NCBI GenBank assembly: GCA_027487485.1 | Contig: JAIYDN010000112.1 | Coordinates: forward strand, 247,406-311,405 | From: Planctomycetaceae bacterium | Lineage (GTDB): Bacteria; Planctomycetota; Planctomycetia; Pirellulales; Pirellulaceae | DNA length: 64,000 nucleotides | Direction: 5' to 3' | Shown: one piece after another, positions 25,082 to 35,144 of the stretch | Position numbering within the stretch: the stretch's first letter is position 1 | Layout of the letters: each line of letters opens with the position of its first letter | Made by a program: the position numbers and the translations under genes | Notes under the pieces: model-generated | What the model was told of the DNA's origin: nothing | Databases searched by the model: none | The model's input: the letters and a program-made list of their open reading frames with translations, nothing else

Positions 25082-26333
25082 TTTGACGGAGCCCTTCGAT
25101 CAGTGAACTGCAATCGGCCGTGGAATGAGCAGCCGACAAACTGACTCGTAGCAAGCTTTTGCCCTCCGGGACAGTGGGAGGTCTAATGGCAGGAACGTAG
25201 ATTCCCTTTCGTAGCAATTCCTGGCTAGCAGCCACTACTGCCTTTGGATCTTGGAATCGAATGGGAATGATAGGACAGTCCCCCTCCCCCACGCTGTAGC
25301 CTAGGGCTGCGATGGCAAGTCGTAAGCGTCGAGCGTTCTCGCGAAGTGCCGTTCGCTCCGCATGCATGTTTTGAACAAGGCGAATGGCTCGGGCGGCGAT
25401 ATGAGAATTCGGCACTGGTGAAGCAGTGCTATAGATCCACGATCGAGAATGATTCACGAGCCAATCAATCAACTCGGTTCGCCCCGCCACAAAACCACCG
25501 ATGCAACCGACAGCTTTGCTGAGCGTGCCAATGCGAATCATACGTTCGTTAGAAACTCCAACATGCTCCGCCAATCCGCGTCCAAAATGCCCGTAGACAC
25601 CCGTCGCATGTGCCTCATCGAGAATACAATGCATGTCGAATTCCTGACAGATGGCATCAATTTCCAAAAGGGGTGCAAGATCGCCGTCCATACTAAAAAC
25701 AGAATCGGTTACGACGAAACCGAATCTTCCTCGATGATGATGTTCCTGAACTAATCTCCGAAGCGCCTGCGAATCGCAATGCGGATATACAACGACGTTG
25801 GCTCGGCTAAGCCGGCAACCGTCGATCAGACTGGCATGGTTCAGTTCGTCGCTAAAGATAATGTCATCGCGGGTTGCTAACGCGGAAACGACTCCTAAGT
25901 TGGCTGCGTAGCCGCTTGAATAGACGATCGCAGAGTGTGTGTCTTCAAATTCCGCAATGGTCTGGACCAGCCGGGCGTGTTCGTCCGTGTGCCCCGTGAC
26001 AATCGGGCTCGCCCCGCTTCCGTAGCGAAGGAATTCCGAACCCTCCGGCGAGGATGCCGCTGAGGCCTTGTGCCAGGCAGACAGAGCTGGGTGCCAGGCT
26101 AGCCCCAAGTAATCATTCGCTCCAAAATTGATGGCAACTTGCCCGTTCCGCTCGACTTGGGTCGGCGAAATCGGTTTAGAAATCACAACGTCGCGGTACA
26201 GGCCAGCCGCTTTCCGATTCGCCATGGACGCCCGAAAATGGTCCCACATGCTAGTCTTTGACCATTTATCCGGTAAATTATGACTTGTCAGCCCCGGAGA
26301 TTCGGAAATCGGGTTTGATTCATGGGGTAGCAT
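25065..26333 (-). CDS. 8-amino-7-oxononanoate synthase-family PLP enzyme
   Basis: 422 residues from ATG 26333; a GTG at 26384 is a less likely start because it overlaps the divergent regulator's promoter region. Family motifs: INFGANDYLGLAWHPALS, the PLP-Asp region ILDEAHATGVYGHFGRGLAE and the Schiff-base Lys in IGTLSKAVGCIGGFVAGRTE. Members condense an acyl-CoA with an amino acid (BioF in biotin synthesis, Kbl, or serine palmitoyltransferase). No other biotin genes are nearby, so BioF cannot be told from a related enzyme. Confidence 0.85.
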   Translation of the reverse strand: MLPHESNPISESPGLTSHNLPDKWSKTSMWDHFRASMANRKAAGLYRDVVISKPISPTQVERNGQVAINFGANDYLGLAWHPALSAWHKASAASSPEGSEFLRYGSGASPIVTGHTDEHARLVQTIAEFEDTHSAIVYSSGYAANLGVVSALATRDDIIFSDELNHASLIDGCRLSRANVVVYPHCDSQALRRLVQEHHHRGRFGFVVTDSVFSMDGDLAPLLEIDAICQEFDMHCILDEAHATGVYGHFGRGLAEHVGVSNERMIRIGTLSKAVGCIGGFVAGRTELIDWLVNHSRSWIYSTASPVPNSHIAARAIRLVQNMHAERTALRENARRLRLAIAALGYSVGEGDCPIIPIRFQDPKAVVAASQELLRKGIYVPAIRPPTVPEGKSLLRVSLSAAHSTADCSSLIEGLRQIKNLE

Positions 26334-26438
26334 AATGAATAATGATGGAAGTTTGATTTTATTCGTTTGCCAACTGTTAGACACAATGAGTCTTGGAGCC
26401 GACGAAATGGAAGTGTACTGGAGCTTACGAGTCTAGTC

Positions 26439-26828
26439 ATGCAAACGCTGGAACCACAATTGCTGATAACCGATGACGATCGAGATTTTCGATTGTGCTT
26501 GGGCGAAGCGCTTTCGCGCCGTGGGTACCGCGTTGTTTTGGCGGCCGACGGCATGGAAGCCTTAGAAGTACTTCAGAGCCAGCACATTCACTTGGCGCTG
26601 TTGGATGTCCATATGCCTCGATTGGACGGTCTTGGAATGCTTCGATCGTTGCGGGATGCCAAGTCGTCTTTGCCCTGCATTTTGATGTCGGCCAAGTTGG
26701 ACGAATCGATCGTTTCGCAAGCGAAGCAACTTCATACCGATCAAGTTCTGTCGAAGCCGTTCAGTCTGAACTTACTTTCGGACACGATCCGGAATCTATT
26801 AACCCGTTGCTACGGGCCAGCAATCTAG
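26439..26828 (+). CDS. Single-domain response regulator
   Basis: 129 residues from ATG 26439, giving a standard receiver: acidic pocket LLITDDDRDF, phosphoacceptor Asp in LALLDVHMPRLDGLGML, Ser in ILMSAKLD and Lys in VLSKPFS. There is no output domain, so it would signal by protein contact, like CheY or Spo0F. The longer open frame from 26367 lacks a ribosome site. Divergent from the BioF-family gene and convergent with the pseudouridine synthase. Confidence 0.9.
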   Translation: MQTLEPQLLITDDDRDFRLCLGEALSRRGYRVVLAADGMEALEVLQSQHIHLALLDVHMPRLDGLGMLRSLRDAKSSLPCILMSAKLDESIVSQAKQLHTDQVLSKPFSLNLLSDTIRNLLTRCYGPAI

Positions 26829-26842
26829 TCGATTGCCACGCC

Positions 26843-27505
26843 TTAGCTCGCTCCGCTCCAATACCAATACTCAGGAAGCTTGGCCGTAAAGCTCATCGGT
26901 TCTTTCAGCGTAGGATGCTGTAGAGTGAGACTGCGGCAATGCAGCGCGATTCCTTCCGCAAAGGAATGGATGGCCCCATACTTTTTATCCCCAACGATGG
27001 AGCATCCGATGGCTTCCAATTGGGCACGAATCTGATGTTTGCGACCAGAGATCAGTTCGATCTCTAGTTCGTGCCCCAAGTCGCTTTTGCCGACGTAGCG
27101 GTAATTCAGGATCGCTAATTTGCTGTGTGGATTGGGGGCACTCACGACTCGCGTCTTGGTTTCTTCTTCTCGACGAACGAGATGATGCTCCAAGCGATCC
27201 TGTTCCTTCTTAGGCCTTTGTTCGACGATCGCCCAATAGATTTTCTTGGGCGATTGAGCTCGGAATTGTTCGCTGAGTCGGCTTGCGCTTTTGCTGGTAC
27301 GGGCCAGTGGCAAGACGCCCGTGACCGGAGAGTCCAGGCGGCTAACCACACCAAGATAGACGCTGCCCGGCTTATGGTATTTGCGACGGATGTACCCAGC
27401 AGCCCAAGTCAGAAGGCTGTTTTGGTCTTCGGACGCACCTTGCACGATACAGTTTGCTGGCTTGTTCAGAACCAGCAAATGATTGTCTTCAAAAAGAACT
27501 TGAAT
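26843..27505 (-). CDS. RluA-type RNA pseudouridine synthase with probable ATT start
   Basis: About 220 residues. RLDSPVTGVLPLARTS holds the catalytic Asp of the RluA family, and KIYWAIVEQRPKKE and GRKHQIRAQLEAIGCSIVGD are typical later motifs. The family's conserved opening strand, usually VLYEDxxLLVVNKPAG, is present as QVLFEDNHLLVLNKPAN. But the only ATG/GTG/TTG codon in that region, TTG 27478, would remove half of it. The codon directly before it is ATT 27505, three nt after the korB stop, with GGGG eight nt upstream. So translation probably starts at ATT, coupled to korB. Confidence 0.8.
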   Translation of the reverse strand: MQVLFEDNHLLVLNKPANCIVQGASEDQNSLLTWAAGYIRRKYHKPGSVYLGVVSRLDSPVTGVLPLARTSKSASRLSEQFRAQSPKKIYWAIVEQRPKKEQDRLEHHLVRREEETKTRVVSAPNPHSKLAILNYRYVGKSDLGHELEIELISGRKHQIRAQLEAIGCSIVGDKKYGAIHSFAEGIALHCRSLTLQHPTLKEPMSFTAKLPEYWYWSGAS

Positions 27506-27508
27506 GGT

Positions 27509-28528
27509 CTATGCCCCGACTTTCCAGGTATCGCCACTGCTGAAAAGCTTCTGCAAGTTGCCTTTGCCACGTTGCTGAACCGCTTCGTTGATTTGACCAT
27601 GAACTGCGTCTTCGTAGGTTTCCGAGACGACGTCGCGGAAGACACCGATCGGTTCTGGGAAGTCGGGTCGGCGCATTCTTGATAGCATGTACACAAGCGT
27701 CGACGAAGCCTTCTCGTCATGGAACAGTAGATCGTCCTCCTTGACTTTGCCTTCGCTGAGGTCGACTACTTCAAGACTGAGTCCATTCAGTCGAATTCCT
27801 CGGTCTCGTTCTTTGCCAAAGATCATAGGCTTGCCGTGTTCCAGTTCGATGGTGGCATCATCGCGAGTTGCTTTGTCTTGAGCGTAAGCAAAAGCGCCAT
27901 CGTTGAACACGTTGCAGTTTTGGTAGACTTCTACGAAGGAAGTTCCCTTGTGAGCGGCAGCTCGCTTGAGCGTGTAAGCAAGGTGTTTCACGTTGCTGTC
28001 CACCGATCGAGCGATGAAGCTGGCTTCTGCCCCGACCGCAACACTGATTGGGTTCAGCGGATGATCGACCACCCCCATCGGTGTGCTCTTAGTGATTTGG
28101 CCTTCGACGCTGGTCGGTGAATACTGACCTTTGGTCAAACCGTAAATTCGATTGTTGAACAAGACGATATTCAAATCGACGTTTCGTCGCAGCAAGTGAA
28201 TGAAGTGATTGCCGCCGATGCTCAGCGAGTCACCGTCACCGGTGATTACCCAAACGCTTAGATCAGGGCGAGTGAGTCTAAGGCCGGTTGCCACCGCTGG
28301 TGCTCGACCGTGAATAGAGTGAACGCCGTAGGTGTTCACATAGTAAGGGAACCGGCTACTGCAACCGATACCGGAAATGAAAACGGTCTTCTCGGGCGGT
28401 ACGCCGATTTCGGGAAGTACTTTTTTCATTTGAGCCAAGATGGAGTAATCGCCGCAACCTGGGCACCATCGGATGTCCTGGTCACTGGTAAAATCTTCGG
28501 CCTTGAGGACGGGAAGTGCTGTGCTCAT
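27509..28528 (-). CDS. korB: 2-oxoacid:ferredoxin oxidoreductase beta subunit
   Basis: 339 residues. Thiamine-diphosphate-binding subunit with DIRWCPGCGDYSILAQMKKV, SGIGCSSRFPYYVNTYGVHS and the TPP/Mg motif VITGDGDSLSIGGNHFIHLL, followed by FNNRIYGLTKGQYSPTS. With the alpha subunit upstream it forms a KorAB-type complex that oxidises 2-oxoglutarate (or a related 2-oxoacid) to the acyl-CoA and reduces ferredoxin. Fifty-five nt after korA and three nt before the pseudouridine synthase. Confidence 0.93.
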   Translation of the reverse strand: MSTALPVLKAEDFTSDQDIRWCPGCGDYSILAQMKKVLPEIGVPPEKTVFISGIGCSSRFPYYVNTYGVHSIHGRAPAVATGLRLTRPDLSVWVITGDGDSLSIGGNHFIHLLRRNVDLNIVLFNNRIYGLTKGQYSPTSVEGQITKSTPMGVVDHPLNPISVAVGAEASFIARSVDSNVKHLAYTLKRAAAHKGTSFVEVYQNCNVFNDGAFAYAQDKATRDDATIELEHGKPMIFGKERDRGIRLNGLSLEVVDLSEGKVKEDDLLFHDEKASSTLVYMLSRMRRPDFPEPIGVFRDVVSETYEDAVHGQINEAVQQRGKGNLQKLFSSGDTWKVGA

Positions 28529-28583
28529 TGTAGAATTGTCTTTTAGGAGTGGATTTGAATTGGTTCGAAATCAGGCGGCTTGC

Positions 28584-30527
28584 TTAGCTCGCCAAAGATT
28601 GCGCTGTTTTGTGATTTGCGGATTTTGTCATTTCAGTGATCTTCTCTACCAGTTCACTGACGGCAAATGGCTTGCCCTTGACCTTGTTGTAACCAACCGC
28701 ATCGACCAGGTATCGACTGCGAATCAGCATTCGCAATTGGCCCATATTGAGTTCGGGAATGAGCACCTTTTCGTATCGGGATAAAATCTCACCCAGGTTG
28801 CTTGGGAACGGATTCAGGTAGCGAATATGAGCCAACGCAACGCTTATTCCTTCTTTCTGAGCTTGTTGAACTGCGGTCAAGCAAGCACCATAAGTTCCGC
28901 CCCATGACAGCACCAACAATTCGCCACTTTGTGGACCGATGACTTGCTGAGGGGGAAGCAGCTTCGCAGCGTTTGCCACTTTCTGAGCTCGGATGTTCAC
29001 CATCTTCTGGTGGTTGTCTGGATCGTAGCTGATGTTGCCTGAGCCATCTTCTTTCTCCAATCCACCGACGCGATGCATCAGACCTTCTGTGCCCGGGATT
29101 GCCCAAGGGCGGGCCAATAACTCGTTGCGTTTGTAGGGCATGAACGCTCCATCTGGATTGTTGTTCTCCGTTGGATGCGTCACCACAATCGGGGACATTT
29201 TGGAAACATCGGGAATAGCCCACGGTTCTGATCCGTTGGCGATATAACCGTCCGACAAAACTACCACGGGTAGCATCAATTGCGTTGCCAGCATCCACGC
29301 TTCTTGGACAATTTCAAAACAGTCGCCAGGGCTTTGAGCAGCTAGTACGGGCAACGGAGCTTCACCGTTACGTCCGAACATGACTTGCAAAAGGTCCGAT
29401 TGCTCGGTCTTGGTTGGCAAACCAGTGCTTGGCCCACCGCGTTGTACGTCGATCACCAGTAACGGAAGCTCGAGCATCATCGCCAGTCCCATCGCTTCTG
29501 TCTTGAGCGCGATGCCAGGTCCGCTGGAGGTGGTCACTGCCATTTGTCCACCATAGGATGCACCGATGGCCGAGCAGACAGCGGCAATTTCGTCTTCTGC
29601 CTGGAAAGTGCATACCCCGAAGTTCTTGTACTTGCAAAGCTCGTGCAAGATATCGCTGGCGGGTGTGATCGGATACGAAGCGTAGAAAATCTCCTTACCG
29701 CTTCTTTGAGCTGCTGCGAGCAACCCCCAAGCCATCGCTTGATTGCCGATAATGTTGCGGTAGGTTCCCGATTTGAGTTCGGCTGCTTCCACGTTGTAGC
29801 TGTGACCTAATGCCTCGATCGTTTCGCCATAAGCCCATCCAGCTCGCAATGCCTTTTCGTTGGCGTTAGCTAGAACGGACTTTCCGTCCGCGAACTTGCC
29901 GTGGATAAATCGAAGCGTCGAATCGATGTTCCGACCGTAGAGCCAGTACACTAGTCCCATAGCGAAAAAGTTTTTGCATCGATCGGCCTCTTTGACGCTC
30001 AGACCGAATTCAGCGACCGCGCCTTTGGTAAGCTTGGTCATGGAAACTTTGACCAAACGGTAGTTTTCCATCGCTGGTTCGTCGAGGGGACTTACCTTCA
30101 GCTTCGCCAGCTTCAAGTCCTTGTCTTCGAAGCTATCCTCGTTCACGATCAGCAAACCACCTTTGACAAGGTCTGCAAGATTCGTAACCAGCGCCGCAGG
30201 ATTCATGGCCACTAGAGCGTCAAGCGAATCACCGGGCGTGTGCACTTCATGGGAAGCAAATTGAACCTGGAAGCCAGAAACGCCTGCTCGAGTTCCCTTG
30301 GGAGCACGGATTTCGGCAGGGAAGTCTGGAAAGGTCGCAATATCGTTTCCAGCCAGGGCCGATGTGTTCGTCAGCTGCGTCCCCAGCAACTGCATGCCGT
30401 CCCCCGAGTCACCGCAAAGTCGGACAGTAATACCGCTAACGGTCTTCACGGATTTGGGCGTCGCTGAAGCGGAAGACTGCGTTGTTGAAGATTGGGTCGC
30501 TGAAGACTTGGTAGCTTCGGTAGACAT
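28584..30527 (-). CDS. korA: 2-oxoacid:ferredoxin oxidoreductase alpha subunit (gamma-alpha fusion)
   Basis: 647 residues from ATG 30527; an in-frame start at 30587 adds 20 residues unlike the family. A Ser/Thr-rich leader of about 30 residues precedes the gamma domain (TVRLCGDSGDGMQLLGTQL, then FPAEIRAPKGTRAGVSGFQV). The alpha domain follows with GNQAMAWGLLAAAQRSGKEI, YPITPASDILHEL and TSSGPGIALKTEAMGLAMM. The fused gamma-alpha form is typical of KorA. The leader may be unstructured. It pairs with korB downstream. Confidence 0.93.
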   Translation of the reverse strand: MSTEATKSSATQSSTTQSSASATPKSVKTVSGITVRLCGDSGDGMQLLGTQLTNTSALAGNDIATFPDFPAEIRAPKGTRAGVSGFQVQFASHEVHTPGDSLDALVAMNPAALVTNLADLVKGGLLIVNEDSFEDKDLKLAKLKVSPLDEPAMENYRLVKVSMTKLTKGAVAEFGLSVKEADRCKNFFAMGLVYWLYGRNIDSTLRFIHGKFADGKSVLANANEKALRAGWAYGETIEALGHSYNVEAAELKSGTYRNIIGNQAMAWGLLAAAQRSGKEIFYASYPITPASDILHELCKYKNFGVCTFQAEDEIAAVCSAIGASYGGQMAVTTSSGPGIALKTEAMGLAMMLELPLLVIDVQRGGPSTGLPTKTEQSDLLQVMFGRNGEAPLPVLAAQSPGDCFEIVQEAWMLATQLMLPVVVLSDGYIANGSEPWAIPDVSKMSPIVVTHPTENNNPDGAFMPYKRNELLARPWAIPGTEGLMHRVGGLEKEDGSGNISYDPDNHQKMVNIRAQKVANAAKLLPPQQVIGPQSGELLVLSWGGTYGACLTAVQQAQKEGISVALAHIRYLNPFPSNLGEILSRYEKVLIPELNMGQLRMLIRSRYLVDAVGYNKVKGKPFAVSELVEKITEMTKSANHKTAQSLAS

Positions 30528-30872
30528 CGGTTTGTTGGCTCGTACAAAAATAGTAATGGTGGGAATCGGCGCGTATCCAAGAGCCAAAATGGGCCTCGGT
30601 GGCGACAGATAAACTTGGCATCAAGGCGGTCTCACCTGATGTGGAACCTGCGAGCCGTGTGAATCTGTAACGATAGTATCGAGATTTCCGGCTCGACACT
30701 TTGAGCTATTCTGTCAAATCCCTGTAGCCTTGAGTATGTCAAAAACTACCCAAACCCCCAAGTTTTGCCTTCTTGACGAGAATTCATGGACCTCGGCTGA
30801 ATCATCCAGGTTGCTTATGCTGGTCTCTTACACCCTGAGCGGGGCGATTCCTTCACCCGCTGACTCTGCAAA
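30528..30872. other. Gene-free stretch between korA and mutS
   Basis: No convincing ORF, RNA or hairpin terminator was seen. It should hold the korAB promoter on the minus strand, where TTGACA occurs twice (near 30713 and 30741), but neither copy has a good -10 box at 16-18 nt. Confidence 0.4.
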
Positions 30873-33527
30873 TTAAGAGTCGCTAAGCAATGCTTGCTTT
30901 TGAAGAGATTCCAAATGTTGAATGGCTTCCACGGGGGTCATCGAGGTAACGTCCATCGCCTTCAGTTTCTCAATCACTGCGTTTTCTTGCCATTGGAACA
31001 GGGTCAGCTGAAAATGCTCAGACCGTTTTTTGGGAGGCGCGATCTTGGGATGCCCCTCTTTGTTCAAATGGTTTGCTTCCAGCTGGCTGAGAATCTCCTT
31101 GGCTCGTTCGTTGACTTCCCTCGGGACTCCGGCGAGCCGAGCGACGTGAATGCCGTAACTTTTGTCGGCCCCTCCTTGGACAATTCGGTGCAAGAAGACC
31201 ACGTTGTCATCCCATTCCTTGACCGCGACGTTCCAGTTGCGAACGCCCGGCAGCGAACGCTGCAGATCGATCAGTTCGTGGTAGTGGGTTGCGAACATGG
31301 TTCTTGATTGGTTCTTGTTGTGCAGATGCTCCACGATGGCCCACGCTAAGCTCAAGCCATCGTAGGTACTGGTCCCACGACCTATTTCATCCAAGATCAC
31401 CAACGATCGCTCGGTGGCTGTGTTGAGAATTCGAGCCGTTTCGACCATTTCCACCATGAAGGTGCTTTGACCGCGCGACAGTTCGTCACTGGCGCCGACT
31501 CGCGCAAACAATCGGTCCGCGATTCCAATGGTTGCTTTCCTTGCAGGGACAAAGCTGCCGATCTGGGCGAGCACCACCAGCAAAGCAGCTTGCCGAATGT
31601 AGGTGCTCTTACCGGACATGTTTGGTCCGGTGATCAACAGTACTGTGCCGTGCTCCGACCCGAGCATGGCATCGTTGGGTACAAAGGTTCCTTTCGAAAG
31701 TGTCGCATCCAAGACGGGGTGACGCCCTTCGTAGATCTCTAAGATGGGTTCGTCGGTGATGGAGGGTCGAACATACCCTTGCTTGATGGCAAGCTCGGCA
31801 AGAGCTGCGAGAACATCGAGCTCAGCAAGGATGGCTGCGTTGATCTGCAACTTTTGAGTTTGTTGGTGAACGGACTGCCGAAGCTCGACAAACAATTCAT
31901 ACTCTAGCGTTTTCGCGGAATCATCAGCGGAAAGGACTTTTTCTTCGTAGTCCTTGAGCTCGGGCGTGATGTACCGTTCCGCATTCTTTAAGGTCTGCTT
32001 GCGAATGTACTGGATTGGGACACGATCGCGATGTGTGTTGGTGATCTCCAGGTAATATCCGAAAACGGAAGTGAAGCCGACTTTCAGGCTGGGGATTCCT
32101 GTCAATTGAATCTGCTCTGCTTGATAACGTGCGATCCATTCCTTGCCACCAGCTGCAAGCTGTCGAAATTCGTCGAGGCGTTCGTCGTACCCTGGGCGGA
32201 TAAACCCACCGTCTTTCGCTAGCAGGGGACAGTCATCTTCAAGCGATACTTCCAACTGCTCTCGCAACGTTTCACAAAGCTCGATCCTACTTTGCAATTG
32301 TCCCAGCCTTGCGGAGGAGCGTTCCTCCAGCAACGCTTTTAATTTTGGTAATTGGACCAAGGAGCGTCCAACTTGTTTGATATCGCGAGGACTCGCACGA
32401 CCGGTTGCAACCCTAGCCAAGAGTCGCTCCAGGTCATAAACATCGTCCAGCAGTTCGCGAACGGAATTGCGCAAACGATTTTCGCGCACTAATTCGTCGA
32501 CGGCATCCAATCGCAGTTCAATCTGTTCACGCGATACTAACGGGCTCGCAAGCCACTGGGCTAATCGTCTCGCCCCCATCGACGTGACGGTTCGATCGAG
32601 TACCTCCAGCAACGATCCCTCGCGAGAAGCGGTTCGTATGGTTTGAGTGATTTCAAGGGATCGCCGAGTTGCAGAATCAATCTCCAGCGAACGCATCAAT
32701 CGAGCTGGTAGCAATTGTTGGATGTGGTTCAAGCCTGTTTTTTGAGTCTCCTGAAGATACGCCAAGGCCGCACCGGCGGCACTCATTGCCAACGCATCTT
32801 GCTGGAATGTGGATGCGGTGTCCTTCGCATCGGCGATCGTTGTCCAGCCCATCCCCGAGAGATCTAGGACGCCAAAATGTTCGTGCAAAACCCGCTGAGC
32901 TTCTTCGATCCCGAATTGCCACGATGGACGTCGGCTGAGCGGCCAGCGTTCGAAATCCCCTTTGCTCAAGGTCGAGTCATCGTCGCGCACCAAGATTTCA
33001 GCCGGCTCCAAACGAGCGATCTGGTCCATCAAATCTTGAGTTCGGTATGCGCCCGCTTCAAAGCGGCCGGTCGAAAGTTCGACCCAGGCAACTCCCAGCC
33101 AAGCCGATCGTTCCTGGCCCGTTTTGCCCGGGGAAGGGTGAAACACGGCTAGCAGAAGATTTCCTGAACGTGGGTCTAACAGGGCGTCATCCGTCAACGT
33201 TCCGGCCGTAACGATCCGCTGGACCTCGCGTCGGACCAGCCCTTTCGCCGTTGCGGGATCTTCCACTTGTTCGCAAACCGCGACGCGAAACCCCTGCCGA
33301 ACCAGCTTGGCCAAATACCCCTCCAGCTGGTGATAGGGAAATCCAGCCATCGGGATAGGGTTTTCCCCTTTATCCCGGCTTGTTAAAGTCAGCCCAAGAA
33401 CGCGAGCGACCGTCTTCGCGTCCTCATGAAACAACTCATAAAAGTCCCCCATCCGGAAAAATAGGATCGCGTCGCCGCTGGCCGCTTTGGCTTCTTCGTA
33501 TTGCTTCATCATCGGTGAGAGATTCAT
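30873..33527 (-). CDS. mutS: DNA mismatch repair protein MutS
   Basis: 884 residues from ATG 33527; the in-frame start at 33617 adds 30 residues that do not fit the family. The mismatch-recognition motif [10 protein letters not shown] (Phe-x-Glu) lies near the N-terminus. The ATPase domain has Walker [15 protein letters not shown] and Walker [21 protein letters not shown], with the HATHY-like segment MFATHYHEL. It detects base mismatches and short loops. No mutL in this window. It is divergent from the EF-hand gene. Confidence 0.97.
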   Translation of the reverse strand: MNLSPMMKQYEEAKAASGDAILFFRMGDFYELFHEDAKTVARVLGLTLTSRDKGENPIPMAGFPYHQLEGYLAKLVRQGFRVAVCEQVEDPATAKGLVRREVQRIVTAGTLTDDALLDPRSGNLLLAVFHPSPGKTGQERSAWLGVAWVELSTGRFEAGAYRTQDLMDQIARLEPAEILVRDDDSTLSKGDFERWPLSRRPSWQFGIEEAQRVLHEHFGVLDLSGMGWTTIADAKDTASTFQQDALAMSAAGAALAYLQETQKTGLNHIQQLLPARLMRSLEIDSATRRSLEITQTIRTASREGSLLEVLDRTVTSMGARRLAQWLASPLVSREQIELRLDAVDELVRENRLRNSVRELLDDVYDLERLLARVATGRASPRDIKQVGRSLVQLPKLKALLEERSSARLGQLQSRIELCETLREQLEVSLEDDCPLLAKDGGFIRPGYDERLDEFRQLAAGGKEWIARYQAEQIQLTGIPSLKVGFTSVFGYYLEITNTHRDRVPIQYIRKQTLKNAERYITPELKDYEEKVLSADDSAKTLEYELFVELRQSVHQQTQKLQINAAILAELDVLAALAELAIKQGYVRPSITDEPILEIYEGRHPVLDATLSKGTFVPNDAMLGSEHGTVLLITGPNMSGKSTYIRQAALLVVLAQIGSFVPARKATIGIADRLFARVGASDELSRGQSTFMVEMVETARILNTATERSLVILDEIGRGTSTYDGLSLAWAIVEHLHNKNQSRTMFATHYHELIDLQRSLPGVRNWNVAVKEWDDNVVFLHRIVQGGADKSYGIHVARLAGVPREVNERAKEILSQLEANHLNKEGHPKIAPPKKRSEHFQLTLFQWQENAVIEKLKAMDVTSMTPVEAIQHLESLQKQALLSDS

Positions 33528-33777
33528 GGCCAAGATGCTACCAATAGCAAGCGAAGGAACAAGTGGCCAAACTTCAGCAGAATCAGGAAAACAAATGAAG
33601 CCGAGCGGTGTTTTCAATACAATCCCGGTTCCCGTTCAGCTACTATGGTACCGGCTGAGACGTTCAATAAGCCCGATTTTGATACTTTCCCGGTGGTACA
33701 GCGGTAACTTTGAGCTTGAAAAAGCCTTGGCCTGCCCCAGTGGTATCCACCATACGAATTTTTCCGTTCCAAAAAAC

Positions 33778-35142
33778 ATGCATCCATTAGCCAAAACAAC
33801 TTCTGTCGCCGTCCTACTTTCGCTGGTTTCTGCGGCAATCGCGCAGCCACCTGGCGGGATGCCGCCATGGGGCGGCGGTGGACCAGGGATGGGCGGACCA
33901 GGAATGGGCGGACCTCCTATGATGATGTCCGGCGGCGGATCACCTTGGGGGGGTGGTGGATTCGGGGGACGGGGCGGAATGTCAGGCGGCATGGGCGGAT
34001 TCGATCCATCCCAGTTCCTGACCCGCATGGATACCAACGGCAACGGCATGCTAGACCCAGAAGAAGCTCAAGGGCCTGCTCGGTTCATGCTGGACCGAAT
34101 GGCTCGCGATAACCCAAAGATCGATATCTCCAAGCCTATTCCTATGTCGACATTGACCGAAGCCTTCCAACGCATGCGTGGTGGCGGCGGCGGTGATGGA
34201 CGTGGTGGTGATGGACGCCCCGACGATGAACTGGCACTGATCAACGAAAAATCCAGTTTGGTCGCTGGCTTCTCCTCGAAGATGGAGCTCGTTCCCGTCC
34301 CCGGTTTCGGTGCTATGGCGGAAACGACCAGCAGCATTCGAGTTGAAGAACAGGACCTAAGAGAAGCCGAGGATCGCATTAGACGGTACGACAAAAATGC
34401 GGATTCGGCGCTCGATGAAACCGAATTGAAAGAAGGTCGATGGGGTGACACTCCCATGCAGTACGATCGCAACAAGGATGGGAAACTCACCAAGCAAGAA
34501 CTCGCGACGCGACAAGCTCGTCGACGAACGCTGAAGGGGGAACAAGAGCAAACGAAGAAAGATCAAGCCAACGCCCCCAGAAAACAGGAAGTGGCCGAAG
34601 AGAAAAAAGACAAACCCAACCCGTTTGAGAAAACGGCCAGTTATCGATTGACCGACAGCGAAGGCAAACCCGCAAGGCCAGCTGGATTGCCAGAGTGGTT
34701 TACCAGGAACGACATCAATTCCGACAACCAAGTTTCCATGAATGAGTTCAATCGAAAGTGGACCGACGAAGTGGTTGAAGACTTCGCGCGGTTCGATGCC
34801 AATCGCGATGGACTCATCACGAGCAGGGAATGCTTGGCGGCAGTGAAGAAAGGGTTCATCCCCGGGGCTATTTCATCAACTCCATCAACTAGCACATCAG
34901 CAGACTCAACCAGTGCATCACCCGCGGCTTCTGCTTCTGCTGCAAAGCCATCGTTTGCTGCTCCAGCCAGCGAACGCATGAGATCATGGGCAGAATCCAA
35001 GATCAAGAAGATTGACAAGGATGGCAACAAAACACTTTCACCCGATGAATTCACCGAAGGGGACTTCAATCAAGTCGATGTGAATAAAGATGGGAAAATC
35101 GATTTGGATGAATATGTCCAGTTTCGTGATAAAAAGAAGTAG
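33778..35142 (+). CDS. Secreted EF-hand protein with seven calcium-binding loops
   Basis: 454 residues from ATG 33778; an open frame continues upstream to 33487 but lies in the mutS leader. A Sec signal peptide ends near AAIA-QPP. A Gly/Pro/Met-rich segment follows, then seven EF-hand-like loops with D-x-N/D-x-D/N spacing: DTNGNGMLDPEE, DKNADSALDETE, DRNKDGKLTKQE, DINSDNQVSMNE, DANRDGLITSRE, DKDGNKTLSPDE and DVNKDGKIDLDE. A Ser/Ala-rich linker precedes the last two. It is likely a periplasmic or cell-surface calcium binder. The partner is unknown. Confidence 0.85.
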   Translation: MHPLAKTTSVAVLLSLVSAAIAQPPGGMPPWGGGGPGMGGPGMGGPPMMMSGGGSPWGGGGFGGRGGMSGGMGGFDPSQFLTRMDTNGNGMLDPEEAQGPARFMLDRMARDNPKIDISKPIPMSTLTEAFQRMRGGGGGDGRGGDGRPDDELALINEKSSLVAGFSSKMELVPVPGFGAMAETTSSIRVEEQDLREAEDRIRRYDKNADSALDETELKEGRWGDTPMQYDRNKDGKLTKQELATRQARRRTLKGEQEQTKKDQANAPRKQEVAEEKKDKPNPFEKTASYRLTDSEGKPARPAGLPEWFTRNDINSDNQVSMNEFNRKWTDEVVEDFARFDANRDGLITSRECLAAVKKGFIPGAISSTPSTSTSADSTSASPAASASAAKPSFAAPASERMRSWAESKIKKIDKDGNKTLSPDEFTEGDFNQVDVNKDGKIDLDEYVQFRDKKK

Positions 35143-35144
35143 CG

